In this document: positions 38,439 to 49,004 of the stretch, piece by piece
Numbering within the stretch: position 1 is the stretch's first letter
How the letters are laid out: each line of letters opens with the position of its first letter
Notes under the pieces: generated by a model
What the model saw: the letters and a program-made list of their open reading frames with translations, nothing else
The model's database searches: none
What the model was told of the DNA's origin: nothing
Position numbers and translations under genes: made by a program
DNA from: Thiotrichales bacterium
GTDB lineage: Bacteria; Pseudomonadota; Gammaproteobacteria; HK1
Direction: 5' to 3'
Assembly: GCA_026709935.1 (NCBI GenBank)
Contig: JAPOSC010000004.1
Location: forward strand, 186,789-250,788
Length of the DNA: 64,000 nucleotides

Positions 38439-39629
38439 CTACGCCGGACTCCGCCTCACGAGCTCCTTCGCGATGATGATGCGCTGCAGCTCGTTGGTCC
38501 CTTCGCCGATCGCGAGCAGCGGCGCGTCGCGGTAGTAGCGCTCGATGTTGAATTCCTTGGAGTAGCCGTAGGCGCCGTGGATGCGCATCGCCTCGGTGGC
38601 GTTGAAGATGGCGGTCTCGGTGGCAAAGAGCTTGGCCATGCCCGCCTCCAGATCGCAGCGCCGGCCGGTGTCGTAGGCGTGGGCGGCGGATTCGGTGAGG
38701 AGGCGGGAGGCTTCGAGCCGGGTGGCCATCTCCGCGAGCTTGATCTGGATCGACTGGTGCTCGCAGATGGGCTTGCCGAAAGTCTTGCGGACCTGCGCGT
38801 AGGCGACGCTCTCCTCCAGACAGGCCCGGGCGATACCGCATCCGCGCGCGGCGACGTTGATCCGGCCGAGCCCCAGGCCACCGAGGATCTGCTGCAGGCC
38901 ACGGCCCTCCTCGCCCCCGACGAGATTCTCCTCGGGAATCTCGCAGTCGTTGAATACGAGCTCGCCGGTGTCGATGCCCTTGTAGCCGATCTTCCTGAGC
39001 TTGCGCGCCACCTCGAAGCCGGGAAACCCCTTCTCCACGATGAGCAGGCTCATGCCGCGGTGCGAGGGCTCGGCACCCGGATCGGTCTTCACCAGCGCGG
39101 TGAGGATGTTTCCGTGCACGCTGTTGCTGATCCACATCTTGGTGCCGTTCACGACGTAGCGCCCGTCGCGCTTCTCCGCCCGGGTGCGGATGGCCTGGAG
39201 GTCCGTCCCGCAGTCGGGCTCGGTGAGCGCGATGGCACCGCGCAGCTCGCCGCTCGCGCACCGTGGCAGGTAGCGCCGTTTCTGAGCCTCGGTGCCGTGC
39301 CGCTCGATGGCGGCGGCCATGATGAGATGCGAGTTGAAGATACCGGACACCGACATCCACACCGCGGAGACGCGCTCCACGATCCGGGTGTAGAGCGAGG
39401 CCGAGAGCCCCAAGCCGCCGTACTCCTCGCCGATGGTCGCGCCGAAGAGCCCCAGCTCCTTCATCTTCTCCACAATCTCCTCCGGCCAGACGTCGTTCTC
39501 CTCCAGCTCGCGCACATGTGGACGCACATCGCGCTCCAGAAAGCGGTCGACGGAGTCGAGGATCAGGGAGTCGTCGTAGTTGGGGATTGATGATCCGGAA
39601 GTCACCATCATCGTCTCCGGAAGTCGCAA
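38439..39629 (-). CDS. Acyl-CoA dehydrogenase
   Basis: GATIGEEYGGLGLSASLYTRIVERVSAVWMS...AIALTEPDCGTDLQAIRT...MRIHGAYGYSKEFNIERYYRDAPLLAIGEGTNELQRIIIAKEL. Confidence 0.96.
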   Translation of the reverse strand: MRLPETMMVTSGSSIPNYDDSLILDSVDRFLERDVRPHVRELEENDVWPEEIVEKMKELGLFGATIGEEYGGLGLSASLYTRIVERVSAVWMSVSGIFNSHLIMAAAIERHGTEAQKRRYLPRCASGELRGAIALTEPDCGTDLQAIRTRAEKRDGRYVVNGTKMWISNSVHGNILTALVKTDPGAEPSHRGMSLLIVEKGFPGFEVARKLRKIGYKGIDTGELVFNDCEIPEENLVGGEEGRGLQQILGGLGLGRINVAARGCGIARACLEESVAYAQVRKTFGKPICEHQSIQIKLAEMATRLEASRLLTESAAHAYDTGRRCDLEAGMAKLFATETAIFNATEAMRIHGAYGYSKEFNIERYYRDAPLLAIGEGTNELQRIIIAKELVRRSPA

Positions 39630-39681
39630 ACGCCGCCTGACGTTGCGGGGAAGCGGCGGCAGAACGCGGTCGGGCCGAGCC

Positions 39682-40200
39682 TCAATACCCGGCGGCGTCG
39701 TCCACCGCGTGCCCGATCTTCGGAATCAGGAACGTCCGCTCGTAGGACATGAACTCGGTGCCGTCCGCTTTCTTGCCGGTGGTGCGCGCGGTCACGATGC
39801 CCTGGGTCGGGCGGGACTTCGATTCCCGCTTGGCGAGGATCTCGCTCTCCGCGTAGAGGGTATCCCCCACGAAGACCGGGGCGGAGAGCTTGATCTTGTC
39901 CCAACCGAGATTGGCGATGGTCTTCTGGGAGAGATCGCTCACGCTCATGCCGGCCACCATCGAGAGGGTCAGGCAGGAATTGACGAGCGGGCGACCGAAT
40001 TCGCTCTTCGCTGCGTACTCCCGGTCGAAGTGCAGCGGGTGCTGGTTCATGGTGAGCAGGGTGAACCAAGTGTTGTCGCTCTCGGTAATGGTGCGGCCGG
40101 GCCGGTGCTCGTAGACGTCGCCGACCTCGAAATCCTCGAAGTACCGGCCGAACGATTCCCGGTACCGGTGTTCGCCCACCTTCTTGCGCACCACGGACAT
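39682..40200 (-). CDS. MaoC family dehydratase
   Basis: RYFEDFEVGDVYEHRPGRTITESDNTWFTLLTMNQHPLHFDREYAAKSEFGRPLVNSCLTLSMVAGMSV. Confidence 0.94.
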   Translation of the reverse strand: MSVVRKKVGEHRYRESFGRYFEDFEVGDVYEHRPGRTITESDNTWFTLLTMNQHPLHFDREYAAKSEFGRPLVNSCLTLSMVAGMSVSDLSQKTIANLGWDKIKLSAPVFVGDTLYAESEILAKRESKSRPTQGIVTARTTGKKADGTEFMSYERTFLIPKIGHAVDDAAGY

Positions 40201-40322
40201 GCTGTCTCTCCTTCTCAGTGGCTCGACAATTCACCGTTGATGGATGAGCGACTCGTGCCGGAATACGAGCATCTGCGCTGATGGAGCACCAGGATCCATC
40301 AATTCACGGCGTTAGCCGGACT

Positions 40323-41735
40323 TCAGCCATTGCCGACGCCGGCCGCCGTCGCGGGCTCGATCGGGCGGGTCATGCGGAGAATCTCCGCCACGTCGTCAGC
40401 CTCGTCGATGGCGAGGAGCGCCTCGGTGAGGGCGTCGCGCCGGTTCGCGCCCATGTAAGGCGCCGCGAGGCCGTCGAACTTCGCCTTCAGCTCCTGGCGC
40501 GTGAGGAAGTTCTCGGGCTCTCCCTTGGGCGCCCGCACGTACCGCTCGAACGTCCCGCGCGTGGTCGTGACCCTGGCCCGCCCTGCCATCTGGTCGGGGA
40601 AATCCGCCTCGGCCTGATCGTCAACGACGGTCCGAATGCGCCGGCAGAGCTCGAGGGTGTCCCGGTTGCCGACATGCGTCTCGTAGGAATCCCAGGTGAG
40701 AGCCCCGTCGCGCAGGACCACCGCAGCGCAGAACGGCATGGAGAACTGCCCCTCGACGTAGGACATGGGCCGCTGCTTCTCTTCTTCCGGATCGCCGATG
40801 ATGTCCCAGCCGGTGCGGGAGAGACCGATCTCCACCGACTTCACGTCCCGCCAATCGATGTCGTGCTCCTGGCGCAGCGCAATCAGCGCATCGACCGGGG
40901 CGTGGCTGTACCGGCAGGACGGGTACGGCTTGATCGCGATGCGCAGCGTCTCCCACCGCTGGCCGAGATCCGCCGCCGCGAGTTCCGGGTCCGCGTGCGG
41001 CGCATAGGCGTGCAGAAAACCGGCCCGTCCTTCGATGGCCTCGCGCGCGCCGCGGAATCCCTCCCGCGCCATGCAGACCGCAACCAGTCCGTTCATCGCG
41101 GCATAGCCGGTGTGGAACGGCTTGTTCCATGCCCCGTCGACGAGGAACTGCATCGAGCCGGCGGCGAGGCTGCCGCACAGCCCGAACGCATCCTCCATCC
41201 GCGACGCGTCCAGCCCGAGCACCCGACCCGCCGCCGCCGCCGCGCCGAACACCCCGCAGGTCGGGGTGGGATGGAACCCCTGCCGGTAATGATCGGAGGG
41301 ACCGAGGGCGAGGCTCAGCCGAATCTGCACCTCGTACCCGGCGACGACCGCGGCGACGACGGTGCGCCCGTTCGCCCCGGCCATCTCCGCCGCCGCAAGC
41401 GCCGCCGGGACGATGGGCGCGCTGGGATGGATGGAGCCGGTCGCATGGGTGTCGTCGAAGTCGAGGGAGTGGCCGAGGTTGCCGTTGAACAGCGCGGCGG
41501 CCGGCGGCGAGTACGTGGCGCCGTCGCCGATGACGCTGGCGTTACCCGAGCCGAGACCGAGGTGACGCAGCGCCGCCGCCATCGAGGCGCTCAGCCCGGC
41601 GTCGTTGCGCCCGCGGATGGAGATGCCGACCTGGTCCATGAGCAGCATCCGGGTGCGCTCGACAACGTCGGGATCAAGCGAAGCGAAGTCGATTCCGGCC
41701 GCGAATTCCGCGAGACGACGGGTGATTCCGGTCAT
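40323..41735 (-). CDS. MmgE/PrpD family protein
   Basis: LAEFAAGIDFASLDPDVVERTRMLLMDQVGISIRG...FNGNLGHSLDFDDTHATGSIHPSAPIVPAALAAAE. Confidence 0.94.
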   Translation of the reverse strand: MTGITRRLAEFAAGIDFASLDPDVVERTRMLLMDQVGISIRGRNDAGLSASMAAALRHLGLGSGNASVIGDGATYSPPAAALFNGNLGHSLDFDDTHATGSIHPSAPIVPAALAAAEMAGANGRTVVAAVVAGYEVQIRLSLALGPSDHYRQGFHPTPTCGVFGAAAAAGRVLGLDASRMEDAFGLCGSLAAGSMQFLVDGAWNKPFHTGYAAMNGLVAVCMAREGFRGAREAIEGRAGFLHAYAPHADPELAAADLGQRWETLRIAIKPYPSCRYSHAPVDALIALRQEHDIDWRDVKSVEIGLSRTGWDIIGDPEEEKQRPMSYVEGQFSMPFCAAVVLRDGALTWDSYETHVGNRDTLELCRRIRTVVDDQAEADFPDQMAGRARVTTTRGTFERYVRAPKGEPENFLTRQELKAKFDGLAAPYMGANRRDALTEALLAIDEADDVAEILRMTRPIEPATAAGVGNG

Positions 41736-41913
41736 GATGGGGATCCTCGTGCGAAGTCGCGGGATGGTAGCCGATGGGCCGGGTGGTTGCAGCGGCTCGG
41801 CTCGCACGGCTCGGCTCGCTCGGGCTCCGCCCGGTCGCTGTGGACACCCCGGTCTTGACGACGCAGACTCGGGTTTCCCCGAACTTTCACGTAGGTATCG
41901 ATCGAGGGCACTC

Positions 41914-42663
41914 ATGATGAGCGAGACCGCCACCACGTACACGGGACCACTTGGCTCCACCATCCATGTCCTGCGCGCCGATGCCGACACCATCGCCGAA
42001 CTTGCGGCCATCGACTGGAGTCGCCACTTCCGGCGGGTTTGTCTCGACCCGGTGCGGGGCCTGATCACCCTGATGTCGCCTTCTCGTCCCCATGAAGACT
42101 TGACCGGAATTCTCGACGATGTTGTGGATGTCGCAGGGAGCACCCTCGCCGGTGCGGCCAAGTCCCTGCGCAGTCTTCGGCTGCGCGGGCAGAGCGAGCC
42201 TCCGGGCACGGGGATGGAGCCGGATTGCACGTTCTACGTCGGCGAGCGGGCTAGGGGCTACTTTGCCGCTCTCCGCGATGGGGAGGCGGCGGCTGACGCC
42301 TTCGTGGAACACACCGCGCCCGATCTCGTGGTCGAGGTCGAAGTCACCCACGCCGACGAAGGCAAGGCCGAACGCTACGGAGACATCGGAGTCCGCGAGC
42401 TGTGGCGACTGCACGGCCGCAAGGGGACGCGGACGCTGCGAGTGGAACTCCTCGCCTTGCAGGCGGGGACGGAGCCGCGTCTTCTGGACAGCTCGCAGGT
42501 GCTCGAAGGCTTCACGCCGGACGATGTGTGCGAGGCAGTGGAAGAGGTCCGGATCAGCCCGACTTTTCGCGAGCGGGCGGATGCGGTGGCCCGCATCGTG
42601 CACCGCCGGCAGCAGGCGAGCGTGCGGGTAAGTGAAGAGAAGGCGAAATACGCCGCCGCATGA
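41914..42663 (+). CDS. Uma2 family endonuclease-like (DUF820) protein
   Basis: GLITLMSPSRPHEDLTGILDDVVDV...GMEPDCTFYVGERA...APDLVVEVEVTHADEGKAERYGDIGVRELWRLHGR. Confidence 0.85.
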   Translation: MMSETATTYTGPLGSTIHVLRADADTIAELAAIDWSRHFRRVCLDPVRGLITLMSPSRPHEDLTGILDDVVDVAGSTLAGAAKSLRSLRLRGQSEPPGTGMEPDCTFYVGERARGYFAALRDGEAAADAFVEHTAPDLVVEVEVTHADEGKAERYGDIGVRELWRLHGRKGTRTLRVELLALQAGTEPRLLDSSQVLEGFTPDDVCEAVEEVRISPTFRERADAVARIVHRRQQASVRVSEEKAKYAAA

Positions 42664-42691
42664 GCAGGCGGACCCACCGCCCGCACCCCCC

Positions 42692-42721
42692 GTCAGGCGG
42701 CGCCCGGCTTCGCCGCCTGAC
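42692..42721. terminator. Stem-loop between convergent Uma2 and DppC-like genes
   Basis: GTCAGGCGGCG-cccggctt-CGCCGCCTGAC. Confidence 0.7.
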
Positions 42722-42795
42722 CGATGCGCGAATCGGAGAATTTCCGGGTCAGGTGACCGCCTCGGTTCGGCCCGAAGTCGTGCCGTCGACGAGAA

Positions 42796-43692
42796 TCAGC
42801 GCGAGCGCAGCTTCGGGTCCAGCAGGTCGCGCAGGGCGTCGCCGAAGAGGTTGAACCCGAATACCGCCAGCGTGATGGCGAGGCCGGGGAAGATCGAGAG
42901 CCATGGCGCGCTCTCGATGAATTCCACCGCGGCCCCCTTGAGCATCAGTCCCCACGCCGGCGTCGGATCCTGCACGCCCATGCCGAGATAGGAGAGCACC
43001 GCCTCCAGCAGGATGGCCTGGCCGACGAAGTAGGTCAGCATGATCAGAAACGGCGCCATCACGTTCGGGGCCATGTGGCGCAGGATGATGCGCGTGTGGC
43101 TGTACCCCAGGGCACGCGCGGCGTCCACGTAGGGGATCTCGCGAATCGAGAGCGCGCTGGAACGGACCACGCGGGCGCACTGCGGGATGAAGGGGACGAT
43201 GATCGCGATGATCACGTTCTCTACCCCGGGCCCGAGAGTCGCGACCACCGCCAGCGCCATGATGATGAGCGGGAAGGCGAGGAAGATGTCCACGATCCGC
43301 TGGACGATCAGGTCGAACAGCCCGCCGAAGTAGGCGCTCGCGACGCCGATGACAAGGCCCGCGGTCGCGCCCACGAACGCGGAGACGAGCCCGATGAACA
43401 GTGCGGTGCGCGCCCCGTAGAGGACGCGGGTCAGGATGTCGCGGCCGAACTCGTCGGTGCCCATCAGGAACTGCCCCCCGGGCGGGGTGAGCATGTGCTG
43501 GAGGGAGGCGCGTTCGGGATCGAAGGGGGTGATGATTCCCGCCGTCGCCGCCGCGACCGCCATCAGGACCACGACGAAGGCGCCGGCGGTCCCGAGCGGC
43601 TGCTTTCGCGCGAGATCCCAGAGCCTTCGGCCGAGCGGCTTTCTGAACTCGTCGAGGTCGGTGGTGTCGATGAGGGCCTGGGGGGTCGCCAT
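42796..43692 (-). CDS. Peptide/nickel-type ABC transporter permease (DppC-like)
   Basis: HMLTPPGGQFLMGTDEFGRDILTRVLYGARTALFIGLVSAFVGATAGLVIGVASAYFGG; EPYVDAARALGYSHTRIILRHMAPN. Confidence 0.95.
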   Translation of the reverse strand: MATPQALIDTTDLDEFRKPLGRRLWDLARKQPLGTAGAFVVVLMAVAAATAGIITPFDPERASLQHMLTPPGGQFLMGTDEFGRDILTRVLYGARTALFIGLVSAFVGATAGLVIGVASAYFGGLFDLIVQRIVDIFLAFPLIIMALAVVATLGPGVENVIIAIIVPFIPQCARVVRSSALSIREIPYVDAARALGYSHTRIILRHMAPNVMAPFLIMLTYFVGQAILLEAVLSYLGMGVQDPTPAWGLMLKGAAVEFIESAPWLSIFPGLAITLAVFGFNLFGDALRDLLDPKLRSR

Positions 43693-43818
43693 GATTCCCG
43701 TCCTAGTGTCGTGTCCTGCGGATACGCGCTCTGCAAGATAGCCCTGATGGTTTCCAGGGCCTTGTTTTATTTGACATGTTTCGTGAATTTACATGCGGGC
43801 CCGAAGGGCATGGCACTA

Positions 43819-44790
43819 CTAGCTGTAGCGGATGCGCGGGTCCAGCCACGCGTAGAGGACGTCCACCACCAGGTTCGTCAACAGGAAGATCACCACCACC
43901 AGCATCACCAGGTGCTGGGTCAGAGCGAAATCCTGATTGCCGACCGAGTCCACGAACAGCTTTCCGATGCCGTTCAGGTTGAAGACCTGCTCGGTGACCA
44001 CGAGTCCACCCATGAGGAAGGCGAACTCGATGGCGATGATCGTCACCACCGGGAGCATCGCGTTTTTCAGTGCATGCCGGTTGATGACCACCCGCTCGAT
44101 GAGTCCCTTCGCGCGGGCGGTGCGCACGTAGTCCTCGCGCAGCACTTCCAGCATCGCGGAGCGGGTCATGCGGGTGGCGACCGCCGAGTACCGGTAGCCG
44201 GTGGCGACGGCGGGCCAGATGAGCTGCGCGAGGTTGCCGATCGGATCCTCGAACGGGGAGACGTAGTTGATGGGTGGCATCCACCCCGAGCCGAACCAGG
44301 CCTGGGTGACGATCAGCAGCCCCAGGATGATCATGATGCCGAGCCAGAACGAGGGCATCGCGATACCCGCGATGCTGAACGCACGCACCCCGTAGTCGAT
44401 CCAGGTGTCCTGCTTGACCGCCGAGAGGATGCCGAGCGGCAGCGCGATGATCACCGCGACCAGGGTCGCCATGATCGCGAGTTGCATCGAGAGTTTGAAG
44501 CGCACCTGGATCTCGTGCACGACAGGCTGGCCGGTCCACATCGACCGGCCGAGGTCGCCGGTGAAGTAGCCGCCGACGAAGTCGACGAACTGTTCGTGCA
44601 GCGAGTCGTCGAGACCGAGGTCCGCACGACACAGATCGATCTCCTCCTGCGAAACGTACAGTCCGGTGCCCGCGAGGCGGACCTCGCACACATCGCCGGG
44701 AAGCATGCGGAGCAGGAAGAAGACAAGGAGTGCCGCCCCGATCAGGGTCGGGATCATCAGCAGCAGGCGCTTCAGGACGTACTGGTACAT
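43819..44790 (-). CDS. Peptide/nickel-type ABC transporter permease (DppB-like)
   Basis: MYQYVLKRLLLMIPTLIGAALLVFFLLRMLPGD...EVLREDYVRTARAKGLIERVVINRHALKNAMLPVVTI. Confidence 0.95.
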   Translation of the reverse strand: MYQYVLKRLLLMIPTLIGAALLVFFLLRMLPGDVCEVRLAGTGLYVSQEEIDLCRADLGLDDSLHEQFVDFVGGYFTGDLGRSMWTGQPVVHEIQVRFKLSMQLAIMATLVAVIIALPLGILSAVKQDTWIDYGVRAFSIAGIAMPSFWLGIMIILGLLIVTQAWFGSGWMPPINYVSPFEDPIGNLAQLIWPAVATGYRYSAVATRMTRSAMLEVLREDYVRTARAKGLIERVVINRHALKNAMLPVVTIIAIEFAFLMGGLVVTEQVFNLNGIGKLFVDSVGNQDFALTQHLVMLVVVIFLLTNLVVDVLYAWLDPRIRYS

Positions 44791-44846
44791 GGGCTTCACC
44801 GCGGCCGGCGCCCCGTGAGTGGGGGCGCCGGCACTCGGGTTTCACA

Positions 44847-46493
44847 TCACATCAGCGACTTGTCGAGCCAGACATTGTCGAGCTGCTGGTTGAGGTAGTG
44901 GCTGGGAGCAATCTTCCACCCCTTCACGTAGGAGCGATGGGGATTGATCTTGTACCACCACAGGGTCACGCCCAGATGGGCCTGCTCGTCGAGGGCGATT
45001 CGCTCGTACTTGCGCATGATGGTGCGCTGCTCGTCGAACGTCGGGGCCCGGGCAAGCTCGGTGTAGAGATCCTCAAGCGCCTGGTCCTCGTAATTCGCAT
45101 AGTTGTTGCCCGCGCTGCCGAGGAACTTGGTGACGTCGGCGATGGGGTTGACGACCGACTGGCAGTTGAAGTCGACGGAGACGTCGAACTCCCCGGAGTT
45201 GCGCAGCACCGCGTAGAACTGCGGGCTCGGCCGCACCTGCTGCTCGGTCTTCAAGCCGATCTGCGCCCACTGGTCGATGAGCCAGGTGCCAACGACCTTG
45301 TACGGCTGATCGACGCCGCGATTGTTGTAGTCGATGGTCAGATCGGTCACGCCCGCCTCTTCGAGCAGGGCGCGGGCCTGCGCGCGGGACGCTTCGATGT
45401 CACGGCCGTAGCCTGCGAGCTGCTCCAGCTCCGCGTCGGTCGCGGCCAGCGGATGACCGGGGAAGACCACCCCACCCACCGTCTTCACGATCGCGATGCG
45501 GGACAGGTATTCCGAACCACCCCAGCGGTCCACCGCAAGGGAGAGGGCGCGGCGCACCCGCGGATCGTCGAAGGGCTTGCGCTCGTGGTTCGGGGTGTAG
45601 AGGAGCACGCAGTTCCAGTCGCTCTCCTGAACCATGATCTTGTCACCGAGCGCTTTCACCAGATCGTCGCGGGCCTGCGGAGGAAAGCCGCGGAACTCGA
45701 TGGCGGCCCGGTCGCCGCGGATCGCCTGGATGCGTACCGCCATGTCTCTGGCGATGATGGCCCGGAAGCCGTCGAGATGGGGCTGTCCTTCGTGGTGGTA
45801 GTTCTCGTTCTTCGCCCCGTCCACGAATGCCCCGGGCTGATGCTCCACGAATTTGAACGGGCCGGTGCCGTTCACGTTGTCCTTGTGCCAGTCGTAGCCG
45901 TGCTCCTCCAGATCCTTCTTGCTGTAGATCCAGTTGAACGGCGTCGCGAGCGCCGGCATGAAGGCGCCGGAGGCGAACTTCAGATTGAACACGATGGTGG
46001 TGTCGTCGGGCGCTTCCACCGACTCGACCATGTTGAAGAACGTCTTGCGTGAACTCGGCACACCCTCCGGCGGGAAGATGATCTTGTCGTAGCTCGCCTT
46101 GACGTCCTGCGCGGTCATCGGCTGTCCGTCGTGGAAGGTCACGCCTTCCTTCACCTTGAAGGTGTAAGTCTTGCCGCCGTTGGTCGGCTCCGGGATGCCT
46201 CCGACGCAGAGATCGCACACGAAGTCCGAGGACTGGGGATCCTCCGGATTGACCCGGATCAGCAGACTGTAGAACGGTGCGTAGGGGTGAATGAGCGCAT
46301 AGGTCTGCTCCCGGTGCCCGTCCTTCGACGGCGCTTCGCCAGCGACAACGAAGTTCAGGGTGCCGCCATTCTGCGCCTCCTCCGCGATCACGATCTGGGC
46401 CGAGAGACCAAGACCCATCGCGCCGCCGAGCAGCAGCGATGCGACGGTCCCGGCCCTTGCCCGGGCCCTGAAGCCCGATACGTAGTTCTTCAT
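44847..46493 (-). CDS. Peptide/nickel-type ABC transporter substrate-binding protein (family 5)
   Basis: Signal-like N-terminus; NGGTLNFVVAGEAPSKDGHREQTYALIHPYAPFYSLLIRV...YTFKVKEGVTFHDGQPMTAQDVKASYDKI. Confidence 0.94.
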   Translation of the reverse strand: MKNYVSGFRARARAGTVASLLLGGAMGLGLSAQIVIAEEAQNGGTLNFVVAGEAPSKDGHREQTYALIHPYAPFYSLLIRVNPEDPQSSDFVCDLCVGGIPEPTNGGKTYTFKVKEGVTFHDGQPMTAQDVKASYDKIIFPPEGVPSSRKTFFNMVESVEAPDDTTIVFNLKFASGAFMPALATPFNWIYSKKDLEEHGYDWHKDNVNGTGPFKFVEHQPGAFVDGAKNENYHHEGQPHLDGFRAIIARDMAVRIQAIRGDRAAIEFRGFPPQARDDLVKALGDKIMVQESDWNCVLLYTPNHERKPFDDPRVRRALSLAVDRWGGSEYLSRIAIVKTVGGVVFPGHPLAATDAELEQLAGYGRDIEASRAQARALLEEAGVTDLTIDYNNRGVDQPYKVVGTWLIDQWAQIGLKTEQQVRPSPQFYAVLRNSGEFDVSVDFNCQSVVNPIADVTKFLGSAGNNYANYEDQALEDLYTELARAPTFDEQRTIMRKYERIALDEQAHLGVTLWWYKINPHRSYVKGWKIAPSHYLNQQLDNVWLDKSLM

Positions 46494-46581
46494 CCTTCCT
46501 TCCTCCTTTGTCGGTTGTTGACAGTTCCATTGCACTTCGTTGCATGCCGCCGGTCCATCGGCGGCACTTGCGAATCACACC

Positions 46582-47613
46582 TCACGAGACCTCCGTGCAG
46601 GCCACCCAGTGCCCGGGGCGCAGCTCGCGCAGCTCCGGCAGGGCGCCGCGGCACCCGTCCACCGCCAGCGTGCAGCGCGGATGGAACACGCATCCGGGCG
46701 GGGGATTGAGCGGACTCGGAACCTCGCCCTTCAGGGTCTGGTGGGCGCGCTCGGCCTCGACCCTGGGGTCGGGGATGGGCACCGCCGAGAGCAGCGCCCG
46801 GGTATACGGATGCAGAGGGTTGTCGAACAGCTCGTCCGACTCGGCCAGCTCGACGATCTTGCCGAGGTACATCACCGCCACCCGATCGCACAGGTGATGC
46901 ACGACGCTCAAATCATGCGCGATGAAGAGGTAGGTGAGGTCGAATTCCTCCCGAAGATCCTCCAGCAGGTTGATGACCTGGGCCTGGATGGAGACATCAA
47001 GCGCCGACACCGCCTCGTCACAGATGATGAAGTCCGGGTTCAGGCACAGCGCGCGGGCGATGCCCACCCGCTGGCGCTGCCCGCCGCTCATCTCGTGCGG
47101 GTAGCGGTCCGCGAACTTCGCGGGCAGCCCGCAGACCCCGAGAAGCTCGGCAACGCGCTGCTTGCGCCGGTTCGGGTCCGGCTCGATGCCGTGGACGCGC
47201 ATCGGCTCGCCCAGAATGGAGCCGACCTTCATGCGGGGATTCAGCGAGCTGTACGGATCCTGGAAGATGACCTGGACCTTGCGCCGCCACGGGGTCAGCT
47301 CCTGGTTCGAGAGCTGCTCCAGGTTGACCCCCTCGAACACGACTTCCCCCGAGGTCGGGCGGTCGAGCTGGAGCACGCAGCGGCCGGTGGTGGTCTTGCC
47401 GCAGCCCGACTCTCCCACGAGCCCGAGGGTCTCGCCCTTGCGGATGTCGAAGCTCACGCCGTCGACCGCCTTGACGTTGCCGACGGTCTTCTGGAACACC
47501 AGTCCCTCGGTGACCGGGAAGTACTTCCTGAGGTTTCTCACCTCGAGAATGGTCTCGCCCCTGGCGATGCCGCCGCCGGCAGCCGGTTCGGGGGCGGCGG
47601 CCGGCGCGTTCAT
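46582..47613 (-). CDS. Oligopeptide-type ABC transporter ATP-binding protein (DppF-like)
   Basis: [29 protein letters not shown]...[46 protein letters not shown]. Confidence 0.96.
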   Translation of the reverse strand: MNAPAAAPEPAAGGGIARGETILEVRNLRKYFPVTEGLVFQKTVGNVKAVDGVSFDIRKGETLGLVGESGCGKTTTGRCVLQLDRPTSGEVVFEGVNLEQLSNQELTPWRRKVQVIFQDPYSSLNPRMKVGSILGEPMRVHGIEPDPNRRKQRVAELLGVCGLPAKFADRYPHEMSGGQRQRVGIARALCLNPDFIICDEAVSALDVSIQAQVINLLEDLREEFDLTYLFIAHDLSVVHHLCDRVAVMYLGKIVELAESDELFDNPLHPYTRALLSAVPIPDPRVEAERAHQTLKGEVPSPLNPPPGCVFHPRCTLAVDGCRGALPELRELRPGHWVACTEVS

Positions 47614-48611
47614 GCGGTGCTTGCCTCGTCGAGTTGCAGCTCATGGGCGCGGAAGCAGGCGGCGATCTGGCCGTCACCGACCGTCTCCAGCGCGGGGAAC
47701 GACCGGGCGCACGCATCCACCGCCCACCGGCAGCGTGGCCGGTACGAGCAGCCGCCGTCGAGTCGCGTCAGGTCCGGGGGCTGGCCCTCGATCGGCACCA
47801 GGCGCTTGCCGCGGCGCACGTCCATGCGCGGCACCGAGTTCAGCAGCCCGATGGTGTAGGGGTGGTGCGGGTGGTGATAGACCTGATCCGCGGTTCCGGA
47901 TTCCACGATTCGGCCCGCGTACATCACGATGACCCGTTCGGCGTAGCGGGCGACAACGCCGAGATTGTGGGTGATCACGATGAGCGCCACCCCCATCTGC
48001 TTGGTGAGATTGCGCATGAGTTCCAGGATCTGGGCCTGGATCGTCACGTCGAGCGCGGTGGTCGGTTCATCGGCGATGATGAGTCTGGGGTTGCACGAGA
48101 GCGCCAGCGCGATCATCACCCGCTGGCGCATGCCGCCGCTGAAGTGATGCGGGTACTGCTTCAGGCGCCGCTCCGGCTCGCCGATGCCGACCATTCCGAG
48201 AAGTTCGACCGCCCGCCGATCGGCCTCGCTCTGACCGAGCCCGAGGTGCAGCATCATCGTCTCGGTGAGCTGCAGCCCGATGGTGAGCACCGGGTTGAGC
48301 GAGGTCATGGGCTCCTGGAACACCATGGAGATCTGCCCGCCGCGGACGTGGCGGATTTCGGCGTCGCTCATGGCGAGGATGTCCTGACCGCCGAAGACGA
48401 TCCGGCTGCCCTCGACGATCTCACCCGGCGGATTCGGAATGAGCCGCAGGATCGACATCGCCCCGACCGACTTGCCGCAGCCGGACTCGCCCACGATCGC
48501 TACCGTCTCGCCCTCGCTCACCTCGTAGGTGATGCCGTCGACGGCCTTCACCGTGCCTTCGGTGGTGTGGAACTGCGTGCGAAGGTTCTCGACTTCGAGG
48601 AGCTTGGGCAC
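47610..48611 (-). CDS. Oligopeptide-type ABC transporter ATP-binding protein (DppD-like; GTG start)
   Basis: [29 protein letters not shown]...[43 protein letters not shown]. Confidence 0.95.
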   Translation of the reverse strand: MPKLLEVENLRTQFHTTEGTVKAVDGITYEVSEGETVAIVGESGCGKSVGAMSILRLIPNPPGEIVEGSRIVFGGQDILAMSDAEIRHVRGGQISMVFQEPMTSLNPVLTIGLQLTETMMLHLGLGQSEADRRAVELLGMVGIGEPERRLKQYPHHFSGGMRQRVMIALALSCNPRLIIADEPTTALDVTIQAQILELMRNLTKQMGVALIVITHNLGVVARYAERVIVMYAGRIVESGTADQVYHHPHHPYTIGLLNSVPRMDVRRGKRLVPIEGQPPDLTRLDGGCSYRPRCRWAVDACARSFPALETVGDGQIAACFRAHELQLDEASTA

Positions 48612-49004
48612 AGGGACGCCTCTGGGAACTGCCGGGTGGTCAGGTTGCCTGGTGCGCTCGTGATCCCCTCCACCGACGATGGGGCAGGGGGCGACCACGG
48701 TAGAAGCGGGCGTATCGAAAGTCAACGAGGCACCACGAGAGAAGGCAGTTTCCGCCGGCGCTCCGAAAGGGCGTCACACGGGGCGATTCGGGCGGGGAGC
48801 CGGGGGACAGTTCCCCTGGTGGTGCGTCCGCCTATCGCAGGTGACGGCGGTTACTCGCCGTGCTGCCCGGGCCCGAATGTTTCATGTTGCATCCTCCGTC
48901 CGGGTTGCGATTTCGTGTCCCGCACCGTGGACGGTCCACACGGTAGCGCTGATGCAGCGCGGAGGTCCAAGATCGAACTCTCATGGACCGGATAGGAATT
49001 TCCC

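Noticed and set aside
43075-44898. 607-aa plus-strand ORF
   Set aside because: Antisense to DppB/DppC-like genes; His/Asp/Arg-rich shadow frame.
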